DNA from: Janthinobacterium saanense
GTDB lineage: Bacteria; Pseudomonadota; Gammaproteobacteria; Burkholderiales; Burkholderiaceae_D
Direction of reading: 5' to 3'
Length of the DNA: 64,000 bases
Assembly (NCBI RefSeq): GCF_014200675.1
Contig: NZ_JACHCI010000017.1
Location: 1-64,000, forward strand
Positions 25,943-34,711 of the stretch are shown here, piece after piece. The position numbers were made by a program, and so were the translations under genes. Position 1 is the first letter of the stretch, and each line of letters starts with the position of its first letter. The notes beneath the pieces were generated by a model. It saw nothing but the letters and a program-made list of their open reading frames with translations, was not told the origin of the DNA and made no database searches.

Positions 25943-26524
25943 TTAGCGGGAGGGATAGGCAACACCCTTCCCCCAGCGATCTTCCCAGTGCCGAAGAAAC
26001 GATGCCGCCAGTTGCGGCTGATGCCATAGCACGATTACATTTTCGCTATTCGAGATAGCCGCATCCTTGCTGTAATTGAAGCTGCCATTTTGCACGGTGT
26101 CTCCATCGGCGACGATGTATTTATCGTGGTGCATGGCGTACACCGAAATGGTTCTGACGGGAATGCCGGCTTGCACCAGCGCGTTCAGCGCGGTCACGCT
26201 GTTGCCCCGCTCATTGCGCCTTGCATCGGCCAGCACCTTGATGTCCACGCCGCGATTTTTTGCTGCGAGCAAGGCTGCCACGATGGTGGGTGAATTAAAC
26301 GAATAGGCGGCCAAGCGGATGCTGGAAACGGAGGTGTTGATCACCTTCAGTACCAGCGCTTCGGCCCCATTGTCAGGGGAAAACGCATGCTCTATGGACG
26401 CCGCTGCAACGGGTGCCTCAACCGCGCTGATGGGGGGGGCAAGCGCGGGCGAGGCTGGCATGGCGGTAGCCGCCGCGATGCACATCGTGAAGCAGGTCAG
26501 GAGTGTTCTCATGGACGTAGTCAT
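25943..26524 (-). CDS. Secreted phospholipase D-like nuclease (Nuc type)
   Basis: A 193-residue single-HKD phospholipase D-superfamily protein. A signal peptide (about residues 1-28) is followed by the body with AYSFNSPTIVAALLAAKNRGVDIKVLAD. The catalytic motif is HHDKYIVADGDTVQNGSFNYS (His, Lys, Asp and the trailing Gly-Ser-Phe-Asn). Single-HKD proteins of this size, such as Nuc of plasmid pKM101, are dimeric non-specific endonucleases active in the periplasm. The Imm33-like gene begins 29 bases downstream on the same strand. Confidence 0.85.
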   Translation of the reverse strand: MTTSMRTLLTCFTMCIAAATAMPASPALAPPISAVEAPVAAASIEHAFSPDNGAEALVLKVINTSVSSIRLAAYSFNSPTIVAALLAAKNRGVDIKVLADARRNERGNSVTALNALVQAGIPVRTISVYAMHHDKYIVADGDTVQNGSFNYSKDAAISNSENVIVLWHQPQLAASFLRHWEDRWGKGVAYPSR

Positions 26525-26592
26525 GGCCTGTGCCGGTTAGAAGAGGTGGAGATTATAACGGGCCAGTTCCCCATTTTGCGTAGCTATGCTGC

Positions 26593-27510
26593 TCAAGGCA
26601 GCGTTCCGTGTGCCTGTAGCGCCTGCTCCACAAAGTCAGCCAGGTCACGGTTGAAGCGTTGCGCTTCTTCCAGGAAAGGGGCGTGGCCCGAATCTTCGTA
26701 AAGCATGCTCTGGATGCGGGGATTGAGTTGCCGCGCGCGCGCGAGGCTGGGCTGTACCTGGAGCAGTGCATCCTGGCTGCCGTACAGCATCAGCACAGGC
26801 ACGCGCGCCTTGGGCAAGCCATCGGTGACGGCGGCTGTCATCGACGGGATGGTGCGCGTCATGGTCCACGAGGCCATGGCCGCATTCGAGAGCAAACGCT
26901 CAAAGGTGGCGCTATCGGGCTGGGTGTGGAAGCACAGGGCGAGGAAGGTGCGCAGCGCGTCGAGGTGGGTCTTCAGATCGTCGGAAGCCAGGCCGGCATA
27001 CACCGGCGGGTGGGGAGTGATCAGGGCAGGATTGAGTTCAATCACGCCATCGACGTAGATGGCGCCGCTGATGGCGGTGTCGCCATAGGCTGCCAGGTAG
27101 CTGGAGATGACGATCCCGCCCAGCGACCAGCCCACCAGCACGGGGCGTTGGGCATGGCTTGCCTTGAGTACTGTGGCGAGGTCGTCGGCGTAGCGGCGGC
27201 CGTCGCGGTACGCTGCCGCATCGTCCGGCTTGCCGGACAGGCCATGGCCGCGCATATCGTAGCTGATCATGCGGTAGCGCTGCAGCTCGGCGCTGCCGGT
27301 CTGCTTTTCCCAGTTGAGGCGGCTACCGAGCAAGCCGTGGATGAAGACGATGGCGGGCCCGCTGGGGTCGCCTGACTCCTGCACGGCGATGGTGACGCCG
27401 TCCGGCGAGGTGACGGTGTAGTGCTTGTCGGCCGCCGTGGCGATCGCAGACAGGCTTGCCATGACCACCGTCAGCAAGGTGTTGCGTAATACCTGAACAT
27501 ATCGATGCAT
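26593..27510 (-). CDS. Exported alpha/beta hydrolase
   Basis: A 305-residue alpha/beta-fold hydrolase with an N-terminal signal peptide (about residues 1-27, ending IATA). The oxyanion motif is FIHGLLGSRLNW. The nucleophile elbow GWSLGG carries the catalytic serine, SQDALLQVQP precedes the acid, and DSGHAPF carries the catalytic histidine. It resembles the 3-oxoadipate enol-lactonase/haloperoxidase-like group, but the substrate cannot be told. It probably acts in the periplasm. It stands alone, divergent from the NAD(P)-binding gene. Confidence 0.85.
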   Translation of the reverse strand: MHRYVQVLRNTLLTVVMASLSAIATAADKHYTVTSPDGVTIAVQESGDPSGPAIVFIHGLLGSRLNWEKQTGSAELQRYRMISYDMRGHGLSGKPDDAAAYRDGRRYADDLATVLKASHAQRPVLVGWSLGGIVISSYLAAYGDTAISGAIYVDGVIELNPALITPHPPVYAGLASDDLKTHLDALRTFLALCFHTQPDSATFERLLSNAAMASWTMTRTIPSMTAAVTDGLPKARVPVLMLYGSQDALLQVQPSLARARQLNPRIQSMLYEDSGHAPFLEEAQRFNRDLADFVEQALQAHGTLP

Positions 27511-27698
27511 GAGTCACTCCATGGTTGGTGAAACCGTAGTCTGGCTGATCGTAGTCCATCATGCAGGAAGTAATGTTGGTCAACATCTTGCTGGAATCGT
27601 TCCCTGGAATGCCCTCCATGCCCGATGCCATGGTGCGCGTGGGAACGTGATCAGCGATCTGGTCCAATGATTGCTACACTGCGCAAAAGGAGTGACCT

Positions 27699-28343
27699 AT
27701 GAAAATCATCTTGACCGGCGCCACCGGATTTGCCGGCGGCGAAGTGCTGCGCCAGGCGCTGCTGGACCCTGAGATCGAGCAAGTGACCGTGCTGACGCGG
27801 CGCACGCTGGGCCTGTCCCATGCGAAATTGAAAGAGCTGATCGTCAGCGATTTTCTCGATTATTCCAGCGTGGATTTGAGCGGCCACGACGCCTGCATCT
27901 GGTGCCTCGGTGTTTCGCAAACGCAGGTACGCGAAGCGGAATATATCCGTATCACGTTTGACTACACGCTGGCCGCCGCGCGCGCCATGTATGCGGCCAA
28001 CCCGCCACTGCGTTTCTGTTTTCTCAGCGGGCGCAGCGCTGATCCGGACGAACAGCAAAAAGCGTTGTTTGCCCGCATCAAGGGGCGTGCCGAGCGCCAG
28101 CTGGCCGAACTGGGCCGCCCGGCCTTCTTCTTCCGCCCCGCGTACATCCGCCCTACCGCGCTGAGCGGGCCGCGCAAGGACCTGGCGCGCTTTTTCACGC
28201 CGATCGGCACCTTGCTTTCCCTGCTCAGCAAAGACTTCAGCGTGGACTGCGACCAACTGGCGCGCTGCCTGCTGGGCGTTGCCAAACACGGCAGCAATGT
28301 CAGCGTGCTGGAAAACCGCGCAATCCGGGCCTGGCAGGCGTAA
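27699..28343 (+). CDS. NAD(P)-binding protein (atypical SDR, NmrA/epimerase-like)
   Basis: A 214-residue Rossmann protein. GATGFAGGEVLRQAL at residues 7-21 is the dinucleotide-binding loop. VLTRRTL follows, then CLGVSQTQVREAEY and a C-terminal FFFRPAYIRPT. No full Tyr-x3-Lys catalytic pair is obvious, as is common in atypical short-chain dehydrogenases that sense or bind NADPH. It starts after an AGGAG-like site (AAAGGAGTGACC). It is not in an operon. The next gene is a regulator remnant on the other strand. Confidence 0.78.
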   Translation: MKIILTGATGFAGGEVLRQALLDPEIEQVTVLTRRTLGLSHAKLKELIVSDFLDYSSVDLSGHDACIWCLGVSQTQVREAEYIRITFDYTLAAARAMYAANPPLRFCFLSGRSADPDEQQKALFARIKGRAERQLAELGRPAFFFRPAYIRPTALSGPRKDLARFFTPIGTLLSLLSKDFSVDCDQLARCLLGVAKHGSNVSVLENRAIRAWQA

Positions 28344-28346
28344 GCG

Positions 28347-28796
28347 TCAGGCAGGCTGCGACGGTGAATCTGGCCGGCTATTCTTCTCCCGTAAAAAGTC
28401 CAGAAACGCGCGAAAGCCGAACGAAGGGTTGCGGATGCGGGGGTAATACAGGAAGAAGCCCGATTTTTGCGGCAGCCAATCTTCCAGCACCAGTGTCAAA
28501 CGGCCGTCGGCTACCTGTTCGCGGATTTGTTGGTGGTACAGATAACCCAGGCCGCCGCAGTGCAGCACCAGATCATGCAGCACGTCCATGTCGTCAACGG
28601 AAGCGCGCGCATTGACGCCGATTTCCAGTGTTTGCCCGTCCTTTTCGAATTCCCACGCATACGGCTTGTCCTGGGTGGGAAAACGGTAGGCGACACAGTC
28701 ATGGCCCAGCAGATTGCGCGGATGTTTCGGCGGGGCATGGCGGCGGAAGTATTCCGGCGTGCCAGCCACGGCAAAGCGGACCTTGCCGTGCGGCAC
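28347..28796 (-). pseudogene. LysR regulator remnant (C-terminal half only)
   Basis: About 149 residues of a LysR effector domain read leftwards (VRFAVAGTPEYFRRHAPPKHP, LLGHDCVAYRF, VDDMDVLHDLVLHCGGLGYL, RAFLDFLREKN). The DNA-binding half is missing. To the right of about 28796 the frame continues but no longer resembles LysR, because the DNA belongs to a different gene on the other strand. The missing half was lost by the same deletion that beheaded the neighbouring oxidoreductase. Confidence 0.82.
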
Positions 28797-29052
28797 TGAT
28801 GCGCAAGGTACCCACGGCTTGATCGCGAATGGCGCGGGCCGCACGCTGCCGTTCTCGAAATTGCGCTGGATCACCCTGGTCGGCGGCGGGCAGCAGGAAT
28901 TCGAAGGCTGGGGCAATCCTGACAATATGCGCCATTTTCTCAATGGCTCGATTGCCGGTTACGGCGGCGTCAAGGATGCCGAGATCGAATTTATCTACAA
29001 CACCATCGGGCCGGAAGAGGGGTTGATGCATCGGCACACTACGCCGCGCTGA
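28797..29052 (+). pseudogene. Flavodoxin-fold NAD(P)H oxidoreductase remnant (C-terminal part)
   Basis: About 84 residues read rightwards from the junction: GAGRTLPFSKLRWITLVGGG, GWGNPDNMRHFLNGSIAGYGGVK and EIEFIYNTIG, ending at TGA 29050-29052. This looks like the C-terminal part of a Flavodoxin_2 (quinone reductase/KefF-like) protein. No start, flavin-binding N-terminus or ribosome-binding site remains. It abuts the broken lysR gene, which would once have been its divergent regulator. Confidence 0.65.
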
Positions 29053-29212
29053 TCGCCCAGGCCCCGGCGGCGATGGTGCGTATGCTTGAGCCCGCTATTG
29101 AACCTGCTTAAGATAGTGAGCAGGGGCTTGGAAAGATTGCCGCACGAAAATCTCTATCGTGTGAAGCAGGAGTGCGCTAGTCTGTCGCTTATTGATCTGG
29201 CGATAGAACTGC

Positions 29213-31672
29213 ATGATTCCTTTCCGTAACTCCCCTTCCCATTACCTTGGTGCGCGCCTGCCCTGGCGCGGCGTGCTGCTGCCCATGCTCTGGTCGTTGC
29301 TGCTGTTGCTGACACTGGCCGCTGCACCTGCCTGGTCCCAGCCGACCGATGATGCCGCGTCGGCCGACCAGAGTCTCGATGTCTTGCGCAAGCAGATCAC
29401 GACCATTCAGACAACCCTCGATGGCGATGCCGACGTGCCCGATGCTGCCCTGTCGCAAATGAAGGCCGATGCGCTGGCGGCCGGCGCCGAGGCGGACAAG
29501 CTGGCTGCCTCGCTGGCGCCTGACCTGGCTAGCGTGAAGGCGCGGCTGGCCGAGCTGGGCACGCCAGCGGCAGGCACCAAGGAAGCGCCCGACGTGGCGG
29601 CTCAGCGCAGCCAGCTGGACAAGGCCAGCAGCGCGCTCGATGCGCAAGTGAAACTGGCGCGGCTGCTGTCGGTCGAGGCCACGCAGGCCTCGGAGCAAGT
29701 GTCGACGGTGCGCCGCGCACAGTTGCAGGCGCGCCTGGGCGAGCGCACGGCGTCGATACTTGCCGGTTCCTTCTGGAAGCAGTTGCACGGGGAGTTGCCG
29801 CAGAATTGGCAGCGCCTGCAAACCCTGGGCAAGGAATTGAGCGATGCGGCGCGCCAGACGCCGCTGCCCACCTGGGGCGGCATCCTGGCCGGCATGGTGC
29901 TGGGAATCATTGCCAGCCTGTGGGCTTCGCGCTATTTGCTGGTAGTCACGGCGACGCGTGTGCCGCATGGCCGCTTGCGCCGTTCGCTGCATGCGCTGGC
30001 CGTGATTTTACTGGCGCTGGCCACGCCGGGACTGATCGCCGAATTGCTGGCGCTGGGCCTGCGCTGGGATGACCATCTGTCCGACAAGACCGATGCCTTC
30101 ATCAGCAGCCTGGTCGGCATCATCTGTTTTGCCGGTTTCACGGCCGGACTGGGCCACGCGTTGCTGTCGGCCAAGCGCGCTTCGTGGCGGCTGCTGCCGC
30201 TGTCCGATGCGCTGGCGCTGCGCATGCGCCGGTATCCGGGCGTGTTTGCCTTCGTGGTGGTGATCGTCTGGGCCACGGAACGCATCACCATCGTTATCAA
30301 TGCCGGGCTGTCGACGGCGGTGGCCGTCAATTGCATCGTGGCGCTGCTGCTGGGCTTGACCGTGGCGTTCGGCTTGCTGCGCGCCGAGCGCTGCTGGCGC
30401 CGGGTGCAAGCGGCCGATCCGGCTTCACCCGCCACGCCCCTGTGGCTGCGTGGCGTGGTGCTGGTCTTGTGGCTGACCCTGGCAGCCAGCCTGATCAGCC
30501 TGCTGGTCGGTTATGTGGCGTTCGGCAGCTTTGTTGCCAAGCAAATCGCCTGGGTCATCGTGGTGGTCTGCAGCACCTATCTGCTGACGGTGCTGATCGA
30601 TGATATCTGCATGCTGCTGGCATCGACCCCGCCGCCGCCCGACGTCGAAAATCCCGTGCTGGCCACGCCCAAGGCGCGCGACCAGGCAGCAGTGTTGCTG
30701 TCGGGCATAGGCCGCGCCATCGTCGTGCTGCTGGCGCTGATGCTGTTGCTGGCGCCATTCGGCGAAGGGCCGGGAGAATTGTTCCACCGTGTTGGCAAGC
30801 TGCAGGATGGCCTGTCCATCGGCGCAGTGGCGATACGCCCGGCCGCCGTGATCCAGGCGCTGCTGGTGCTGGTGGTGGCGTATGTCGGCATCGGCCTGTT
30901 CAAGCGCTGGCTGCAAAACAGTTATCTGCCGACCACCAGCCTGGATGCTGGCATGCAAGTGTCCTTTTTGACCCTGTTCGGTTATGCCGGCGGCGTGACG
31001 GCCGTGGCGCTGGCCCTGTCGGCAGCCGGTATCGGCCTGGAACGCATCGCGTGGGTGGCGTCGGCCTTGTCGGTGGGTATCGGCTTTGGCTTGCAGGCGG
31101 TGGTGCAAAACTTTGTGTCGGGCTTGATCCTGCTGGCCGAGCGGCCCGTGAAAGTGGGCGACTGGGTCTCGCTGGGCGGCGTGGAAGGCGATATTCGCCG
31201 CATCAATGTGCGCGCCACGGAAATCCAGATGGGCGACCGTTCCACGGTGATCGTGCCGAACTCGGAATTCATTACCAAGACGGTGCGCAACGTCACGCAC
31301 GCCAGCCCGCTGGGCCTGGTGCAGATCAAGCTGCCCTTGCCGCTGTCTACCGATGCGGAAGCGGCGCGCGCGCTGATCCTGGCGACCTTTGTCGATAACC
31401 CCGATATACTCGATACGCCGGCGCCCAGCGTGCAGCTCGATGGCATCGACAATAGCTATTTGATGTTCAACGCCACCGGCTACGCGTCATCGCCGCGCTT
31501 GACCTACGGCATCCGCAGCAGCTTGCTGTTCGAACTGCTCAAGCGCTTGCGCGCGGCAGAGATGCCGATTTCCAAGCCCAGCACCATGGTGCTCAGTACG
31601 CTCCCTGCTACCTCAGCCATTGCGCCGGAACCAGCCCCGGCCGCCCCGCCTGTGCCGCCGTTGACTAGCTAG
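29213..31672 (+). CDS. MscS-family mechanosensitive channel with DUF3772 domain
   Basis: An 819-residue inner-membrane channel. A signal-like N-terminus (to about residue 43, PAWSQ) precedes a periplasmic coiled-coil DUF3772 region (about 45-210). Then come roughly ten membrane helices. The MscS core is at about residues 590-780: the pore helix region with GIGFGLQAVVQNFVSGLILLAERPVKVGDW, the beta domain (RINVRATEIQMGDRSTVIVPNSEFI) and a cytoplasmic vestibule. The Pro/Ala-rich tail is poorly conserved. It is likely an osmotic-shock release valve. Its TAG shares the tetranucleotide CTAG with the stop of the convergent DUF2938 gene. Confidence 0.92.
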   Translation: MIPFRNSPSHYLGARLPWRGVLLPMLWSLLLLLTLAAAPAWSQPTDDAASADQSLDVLRKQITTIQTTLDGDADVPDAALSQMKADALAAGAEADKLAASLAPDLASVKARLAELGTPAAGTKEAPDVAAQRSQLDKASSALDAQVKLARLLSVEATQASEQVSTVRRAQLQARLGERTASILAGSFWKQLHGELPQNWQRLQTLGKELSDAARQTPLPTWGGILAGMVLGIIASLWASRYLLVVTATRVPHGRLRRSLHALAVILLALATPGLIAELLALGLRWDDHLSDKTDAFISSLVGIICFAGFTAGLGHALLSAKRASWRLLPLSDALALRMRRYPGVFAFVVVIVWATERITIVINAGLSTAVAVNCIVALLLGLTVAFGLLRAERCWRRVQAADPASPATPLWLRGVVLVLWLTLAASLISLLVGYVAFGSFVAKQIAWVIVVVCSTYLLTVLIDDICMLLASTPPPPDVENPVLATPKARDQAAVLLSGIGRAIVVLLALMLLLAPFGEGPGELFHRVGKLQDGLSIGAVAIRPAAVIQALLVLVVAYVGIGLFKRWLQNSYLPTTSLDAGMQVSFLTLFGYAGGVTAVALALSAAGIGLERIAWVASALSVGIGFGLQAVVQNFVSGLILLAERPVKVGDWVSLGGVEGDIRRINVRATEIQMGDRSTVIVPNSEFITKTVRNVTHASPLGLVQIKLPLPLSTDAEAARALILATFVDNPDILDTPAPSVQLDGIDNSYLMFNATGYASSPRLTYGIRSSLLFELLKRLRAAEMPISKPSTMVLSTLPATSAIAPEPAPAAPPVPPLTS

Positions 31673-32178
31673 CGCACGGTCGCCCACAGCAGCGCCGTCA
31701 GGTACAGGCCGATACCGAACGCCGCGTGGGACATCACACTGCGCAGGCGGGCGGCGCCCGGATGGGGCGTCTTGCTGGCGGCGATGCCGGCGCCCATGCC
31801 GGGCTGCAAGATCAAAAACGGTGCAGCCACGCTGAGCAGGCCTATCAGCAGCGCCGGCACCAGGGTGGGTTGCGCCGCCCATTGTGGCCCCACCAGCGCC
31901 AGCAAGACCGCCGCAAACAGCACGCCGATGGCGTAATGGGCAGTCCAGCCCAGCACGGCTTCATCGCGCACGGGCGCAGCTTGGGCAATCGATGCATGCG
32001 TCAAAATGCCACGCGGCAAATGGCCAAGCCAGCGGCCCACCATCGCATAGTTCAGCGAAGGCAGGCACCAGTAACGCTTCAGGGCAGCGGCCCACAGATC
32101 CATCACGGCCGTTGCGCCTATGCCGATTGCCAGCGCATCGGCTGTCAGTTGCCATCCAATATGCATCGTATCATCCAT
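31669..32178 (-). CDS. DUF2938 membrane protein
   Basis: A 169-residue inner-membrane protein with about four hydrophobic helices, matching DUF2938 (LAIGIGATAVMDLW, GRWLGHLPRG, GWTAHYAIGVLFA, LQPGMGAGIAASKTP). The function of the family is unknown. If the ATG at 32178 is used, the start lies two bases from the palindrome shared with the divergent ArsR-rhodanese gene. The second ATG, 32166, leaves room for a ribosome-binding site and may be the real start. Either way it is the probable target of that repressor. Confidence 0.82.
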   Translation of the reverse strand: MDDTMHIGWQLTADALAIGIGATAVMDLWAAALKRYWCLPSLNYAMVGRWLGHLPRGILTHASIAQAAPVRDEAVLGWTAHYAIGVLFAAVLLALVGPQWAAQPTLVPALLIGLLSVAAPFLILQPGMGAGIAASKTPHPGAARLRSVMSHAAFGIGLYLTALLWATVR

Positions 32179-32180
32179 TC

Positions 32181-32210
32181 ATAACATTCAAGAGATTGCT
32201 TGAATGTTAT
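32181..32210. promoter_or_regulatory. Perfect palindromic operator for the ArsR-rhodanese regulator
   Basis: ATAACATTCAA (32181-32191) and TTGAATGTTAT (32200-32210) form a perfect 11-bp inverted repeat with an 8-base spacer in the 53-base gap between the two divergent starts. ATTCAA-type palindromes are typical of ArsR-family sites, so one dimer could control both genes. Confidence 0.85.
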
Positions 32211-32231
32211 AGGGGTGCTAGCATTGTGTCA

Positions 32232-32879
32232 ATGAAGAATGCCGATACCGAATTACTGACTACGCCCGCCGACTTTGCCCGTATCCTGGGCAGCCCACCG
32301 CGCCTGCTCTTGCTCGACCATCTGGCGCACAACGAGTATGCGGTGGAACAACTGGTGGAGTTGACCAGCCTGTCCGTGGCGAATGCCTCCCAGCATTTGC
32401 AGCAGTTGCGCAAGGCAGGTTTCGTGTTGGCACGGCGCGACGGCAAGCGCGTGCTGTACCGGCTGGGCAGCGGCCCCATCGTTCCCTTGCTCGATGCCTT
32501 GCGCTTGTATGCCCAGCACCAGCGCAGCGAGTTGCAGGCGCTGAGCCGGGGCGACCATGTGGAAGCGATCGCCCGCGATGAGCTGTTGCAGCGCATCCGC
32601 GAGAGCAGCATCACCGTGCTCGACGTGCGGCCCGCGCATGAATTTGCGGCCGGCCATGTGCCTGGCGCCATCAATATCCCCGCCGACGAACTGCAGCGCC
32701 GCCTGGCCGAATTGCCGCCAGACCAGGACATCGCCGCCTATTGCCGTGGCCCTTATTGCGTCTTGTCCGTGCAGGCGGTGGCCGCCTTGCGCCAGCATGG
32801 CTTGCCCGCGCGTCGGCTCGACAGCGGTTTTGATGGCTGGTTAGCATCGGGTTTGCCGGTGGCGTCTGTCGTTTCCTGA
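32232..32879 (+). CDS. ArsR-family regulator fused to a rhodanese domain
   Basis: A 215-residue two-domain protein. Residues 12-95 are an ArsR-type winged helix (LLLLDHLAHNEYAVEQLVELTSLSVANASQHLQQLRKAGFV). Residues 115-212 are a rhodanese domain with the active-site loop CRGPYC (Cys171 catalytic, Cys176 second). This fusion is known in sulfide/persulfide- or redox-responsive regulators, where sulfur carried on the rhodanese cysteine may alter DNA binding; the ligand here is inferred. The start at ATG 32232 gives the normal length. It is divergent from DUF2938 across a perfect palindrome. Confidence 0.9.
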   Translation: MKNADTELLTTPADFARILGSPPRLLLLDHLAHNEYAVEQLVELTSLSVANASQHLQQLRKAGFVLARRDGKRVLYRLGSGPIVPLLDALRLYAQHQRSELQALSRGDHVEAIARDELLQRIRESSITVLDVRPAHEFAAGHVPGAINIPADELQRRLAELPPDQDIAAYCRGPYCVLSVQAVAALRQHGLPARRLDSGFDGWLASGLPVASVVS

Positions 32880-32882
32880 AAC

Positions 32883-32898
32883 TGTTTCACGTGGAACG
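32883..32898. promoter_or_regulatory. parS-like 16-mer
   Basis: TGTTTCACGTGGAACG differs from the ParB site TGTTTCACGTGAAACA at two positions. It lies in the 115-base gap before nadE. ACGTGG (32890) can also pair with CCACGT (32902) in a small hairpin, so a structural explanation is possible too. Confidence 0.4.
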
Positions 32899-32995
32899 TG
32901 CCACGTAACATTGTGCGCGGTCAATGTGGTGAAATACCGGTATGCAATTTTTCAGGCACAGTACAGGCTTGTGCACATCTGACTGAAGGAACGCC

Positions 32996-34711
32996 ATGCT
33001 CAATATCGCCATCGCCCAACTCAACGTCACCGTCGGCGATTTTGACGGCAACGCCGCCGCCATCATCGAGCGCATGGGCCGCGCCAGCGAGGGCGGTGCG
33101 CAGATGGTGGTGTTTTCCGAATTGTCGCTGTGCGCGTATTACCCGGGCGACCTGTTCGAAGACGCCGCCTTCTTGTACGGGCTGGAGCAGGCGCTGGACA
33201 CCGTGCTGCAGGCGTCAACACGCTGGCCGGCGCTGGTAACGGTGTTGGGCACAGCGCGGCGCAATCAAGGTCCCGGCAAGCCGCTGCACAACGCGCTGCT
33301 GGCGATCCAGGATGGGCGCATCGTGGCCGAGTACTACAAGCAGTTGCTGCCCACCTACGGCATTTTTGACGAGGGCAGGCATTTCGAACCGGGGCCAGCG
33401 ACTGCCTGCACGCTCGACGTGGCCGGCGCCAAGGTCGGTTTCATGATTTGCGAAGATGGCTGGAATGACAGCGGCCGCGACTACACCGTCAACCCCTTCG
33501 AAGCCTTGCACGCGGCGCGTCCTGACCTGATCGTCAGCATCAACGCCAGTCCCTCCGACATCGGCAAGCGGGCCTTGCGCCACGCTGTGTTCGGCGCCGC
33601 CTGCGCGCATCAGAACTTGCCGCTGCTGTTCGTCAACCAGGTGGGGGGCCAGGACCAGCTGGTGTTCGACGGCGCCTCGTTCGCCATTTCACCGCAACAG
33701 GGACTGCAGTTCGAGGCGGCCCGCTTTGTCGAAGACTTTCAGCTGCTGCGTTTTGATGCCGGCCGTTTTACGCACATCGATGGCCAGCCGTTTCCCGTGC
33801 CCGACCCGGCCGGTATTCCCGCTGTGGAATTTGCCCGCCGCCAGATCGTGCTGGGCCTGCGCGACTATGCGCGCCGCTGCGGTTTTAAAAAAGTTGTCGT
33901 CGGCTGCTCGGGCGGTATCGATTCGGCGCTGACCCTGGCGCTGGCCGTCGAAGCGCTGGGCACCGACAACGTGGTGGGCATCACCATGCCGTCCGTGTTT
34001 TCCAGCGCCGGCTCCGTCACCGATTCCGTGGCCCTGTGCGCCAACCTGGGCATCGCCCTCTACACCCACCCTATCCGCGATATCGTGGCCCAGTACGAAT
34101 CAGGATATGCGGCCGCCTTCGACGGCAAGCTGCAGGGGCTGCCGCTGGAAAACCTGCAGGCGCGGGTGCGCGGCACCATTTTGATGGAATACTCGAATGC
34201 GTTTGGCGCCCTGCTGCTGACCACCGGCAACAAGAGTGAAATTTCGGTCGGCTATTGCACCCTGTATGGCGACACGAATGGCGGCCTGGGCCTGATCGGC
34301 GACTTGTACAAGACGGAAGTGTTTACCCTCTCGCGCCATCTCAATGCCAGCGCCGGGCGCGAACTGATCCCGGTTGCGGTGCTGGACAAGCCGCCATCGG
34401 CCGAACTGGCGCCGGGCCAGCGCGACACCGACAGCTTGCCGCCCTACCCCGTGCTCGATGAAATCCTCAAATGGCATATCGAAGGCGCGCGCCTGCCAGC
34501 GGCCGAAAGCGGGCAAGCGCTGTGCGTTGTCGACCAGTTGCGCGAGACGGACGATGGCCGGCGGCTGGTGACGCGCATACTCGGCTTGGTGGCCCGCAAT
34601 GAATACAAGCGGCGCCAGGCGGCGCCCATCATCCGCGTGCGCTCGCGCGCTTTCGGCAGCGGCCGGCAAATGCCGATCGCCGCCCACTACCCTAGCGGAG
34701 AGCAAGCATGA
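32996..34711 (+). CDS. nadE: Glutamine-dependent NAD+ synthetase
   Basis: A 571-residue two-domain NadE that amidates nicotinate adenine dinucleotide to NAD+ with ATP and glutamine. The N-terminal nitrilase-like glutaminase (to about residue 270) shows the Glu-Lys-Cys set in FSELSLCAYYPGDL, YYKQLLPTYG and FMICEDGW. The synthetase domain has the ATP pyrophosphatase loop GCSGGIDSAL near residue 303 and TTGNKSEISVGYCTLYGD further on. Length is normal. The start follows GAAGGA. It overlaps the next gene, a NadM-Nudix fusion, by ATGA (34708-34711), so the two are translationally coupled in one NAD operon. Confidence 0.96.
   Translation: MLNIAIAQLNVTVGDFDGNAAAIIERMGRASEGGAQMVVFSELSLCAYYPGDLFEDAAFLYGLEQALDTVLQASTRWPALVTVLGTARRNQGPGKPLHNALLAIQDGRIVAEYYKQLLPTYGIFDEGRHFEPGPATACTLDVAGAKVGFMICEDGWNDSGRDYTVNPFEALHAARPDLIVSINASPSDIGKRALRHAVFGAACAHQNLPLLFVNQVGGQDQLVFDGASFAISPQQGLQFEAARFVEDFQLLRFDAGRFTHIDGQPFPVPDPAGIPAVEFARRQIVLGLRDYARRCGFKKVVVGCSGGIDSALTLALAVEALGTDNVVGITMPSVFSSAGSVTDSVALCANLGIALYTHPIRDIVAQYESGYAAAFDGKLQGLPLENLQARVRGTILMEYSNAFGALLLTTGNKSEISVGYCTLYGDTNGGLGLIGDLYKTEVFTLSRHLNASAGRELIPVAVLDKPPSAELAPGQRDTDSLPPYPVLDEILKWHIEGARLPAAESGQALCVVDQLRETDDGRRLVTRILGLVARNEYKRRQAAPIIRVRSRAFGSGRQMPIAAHYPSGEQA

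Noticed and set aside
31884-32231. Longer N-terminus for the ArsR-rhodanese protein
   Set aside because: It would read through the DUF2938 gene and the operator; the protein has normal length from ATG 32232.
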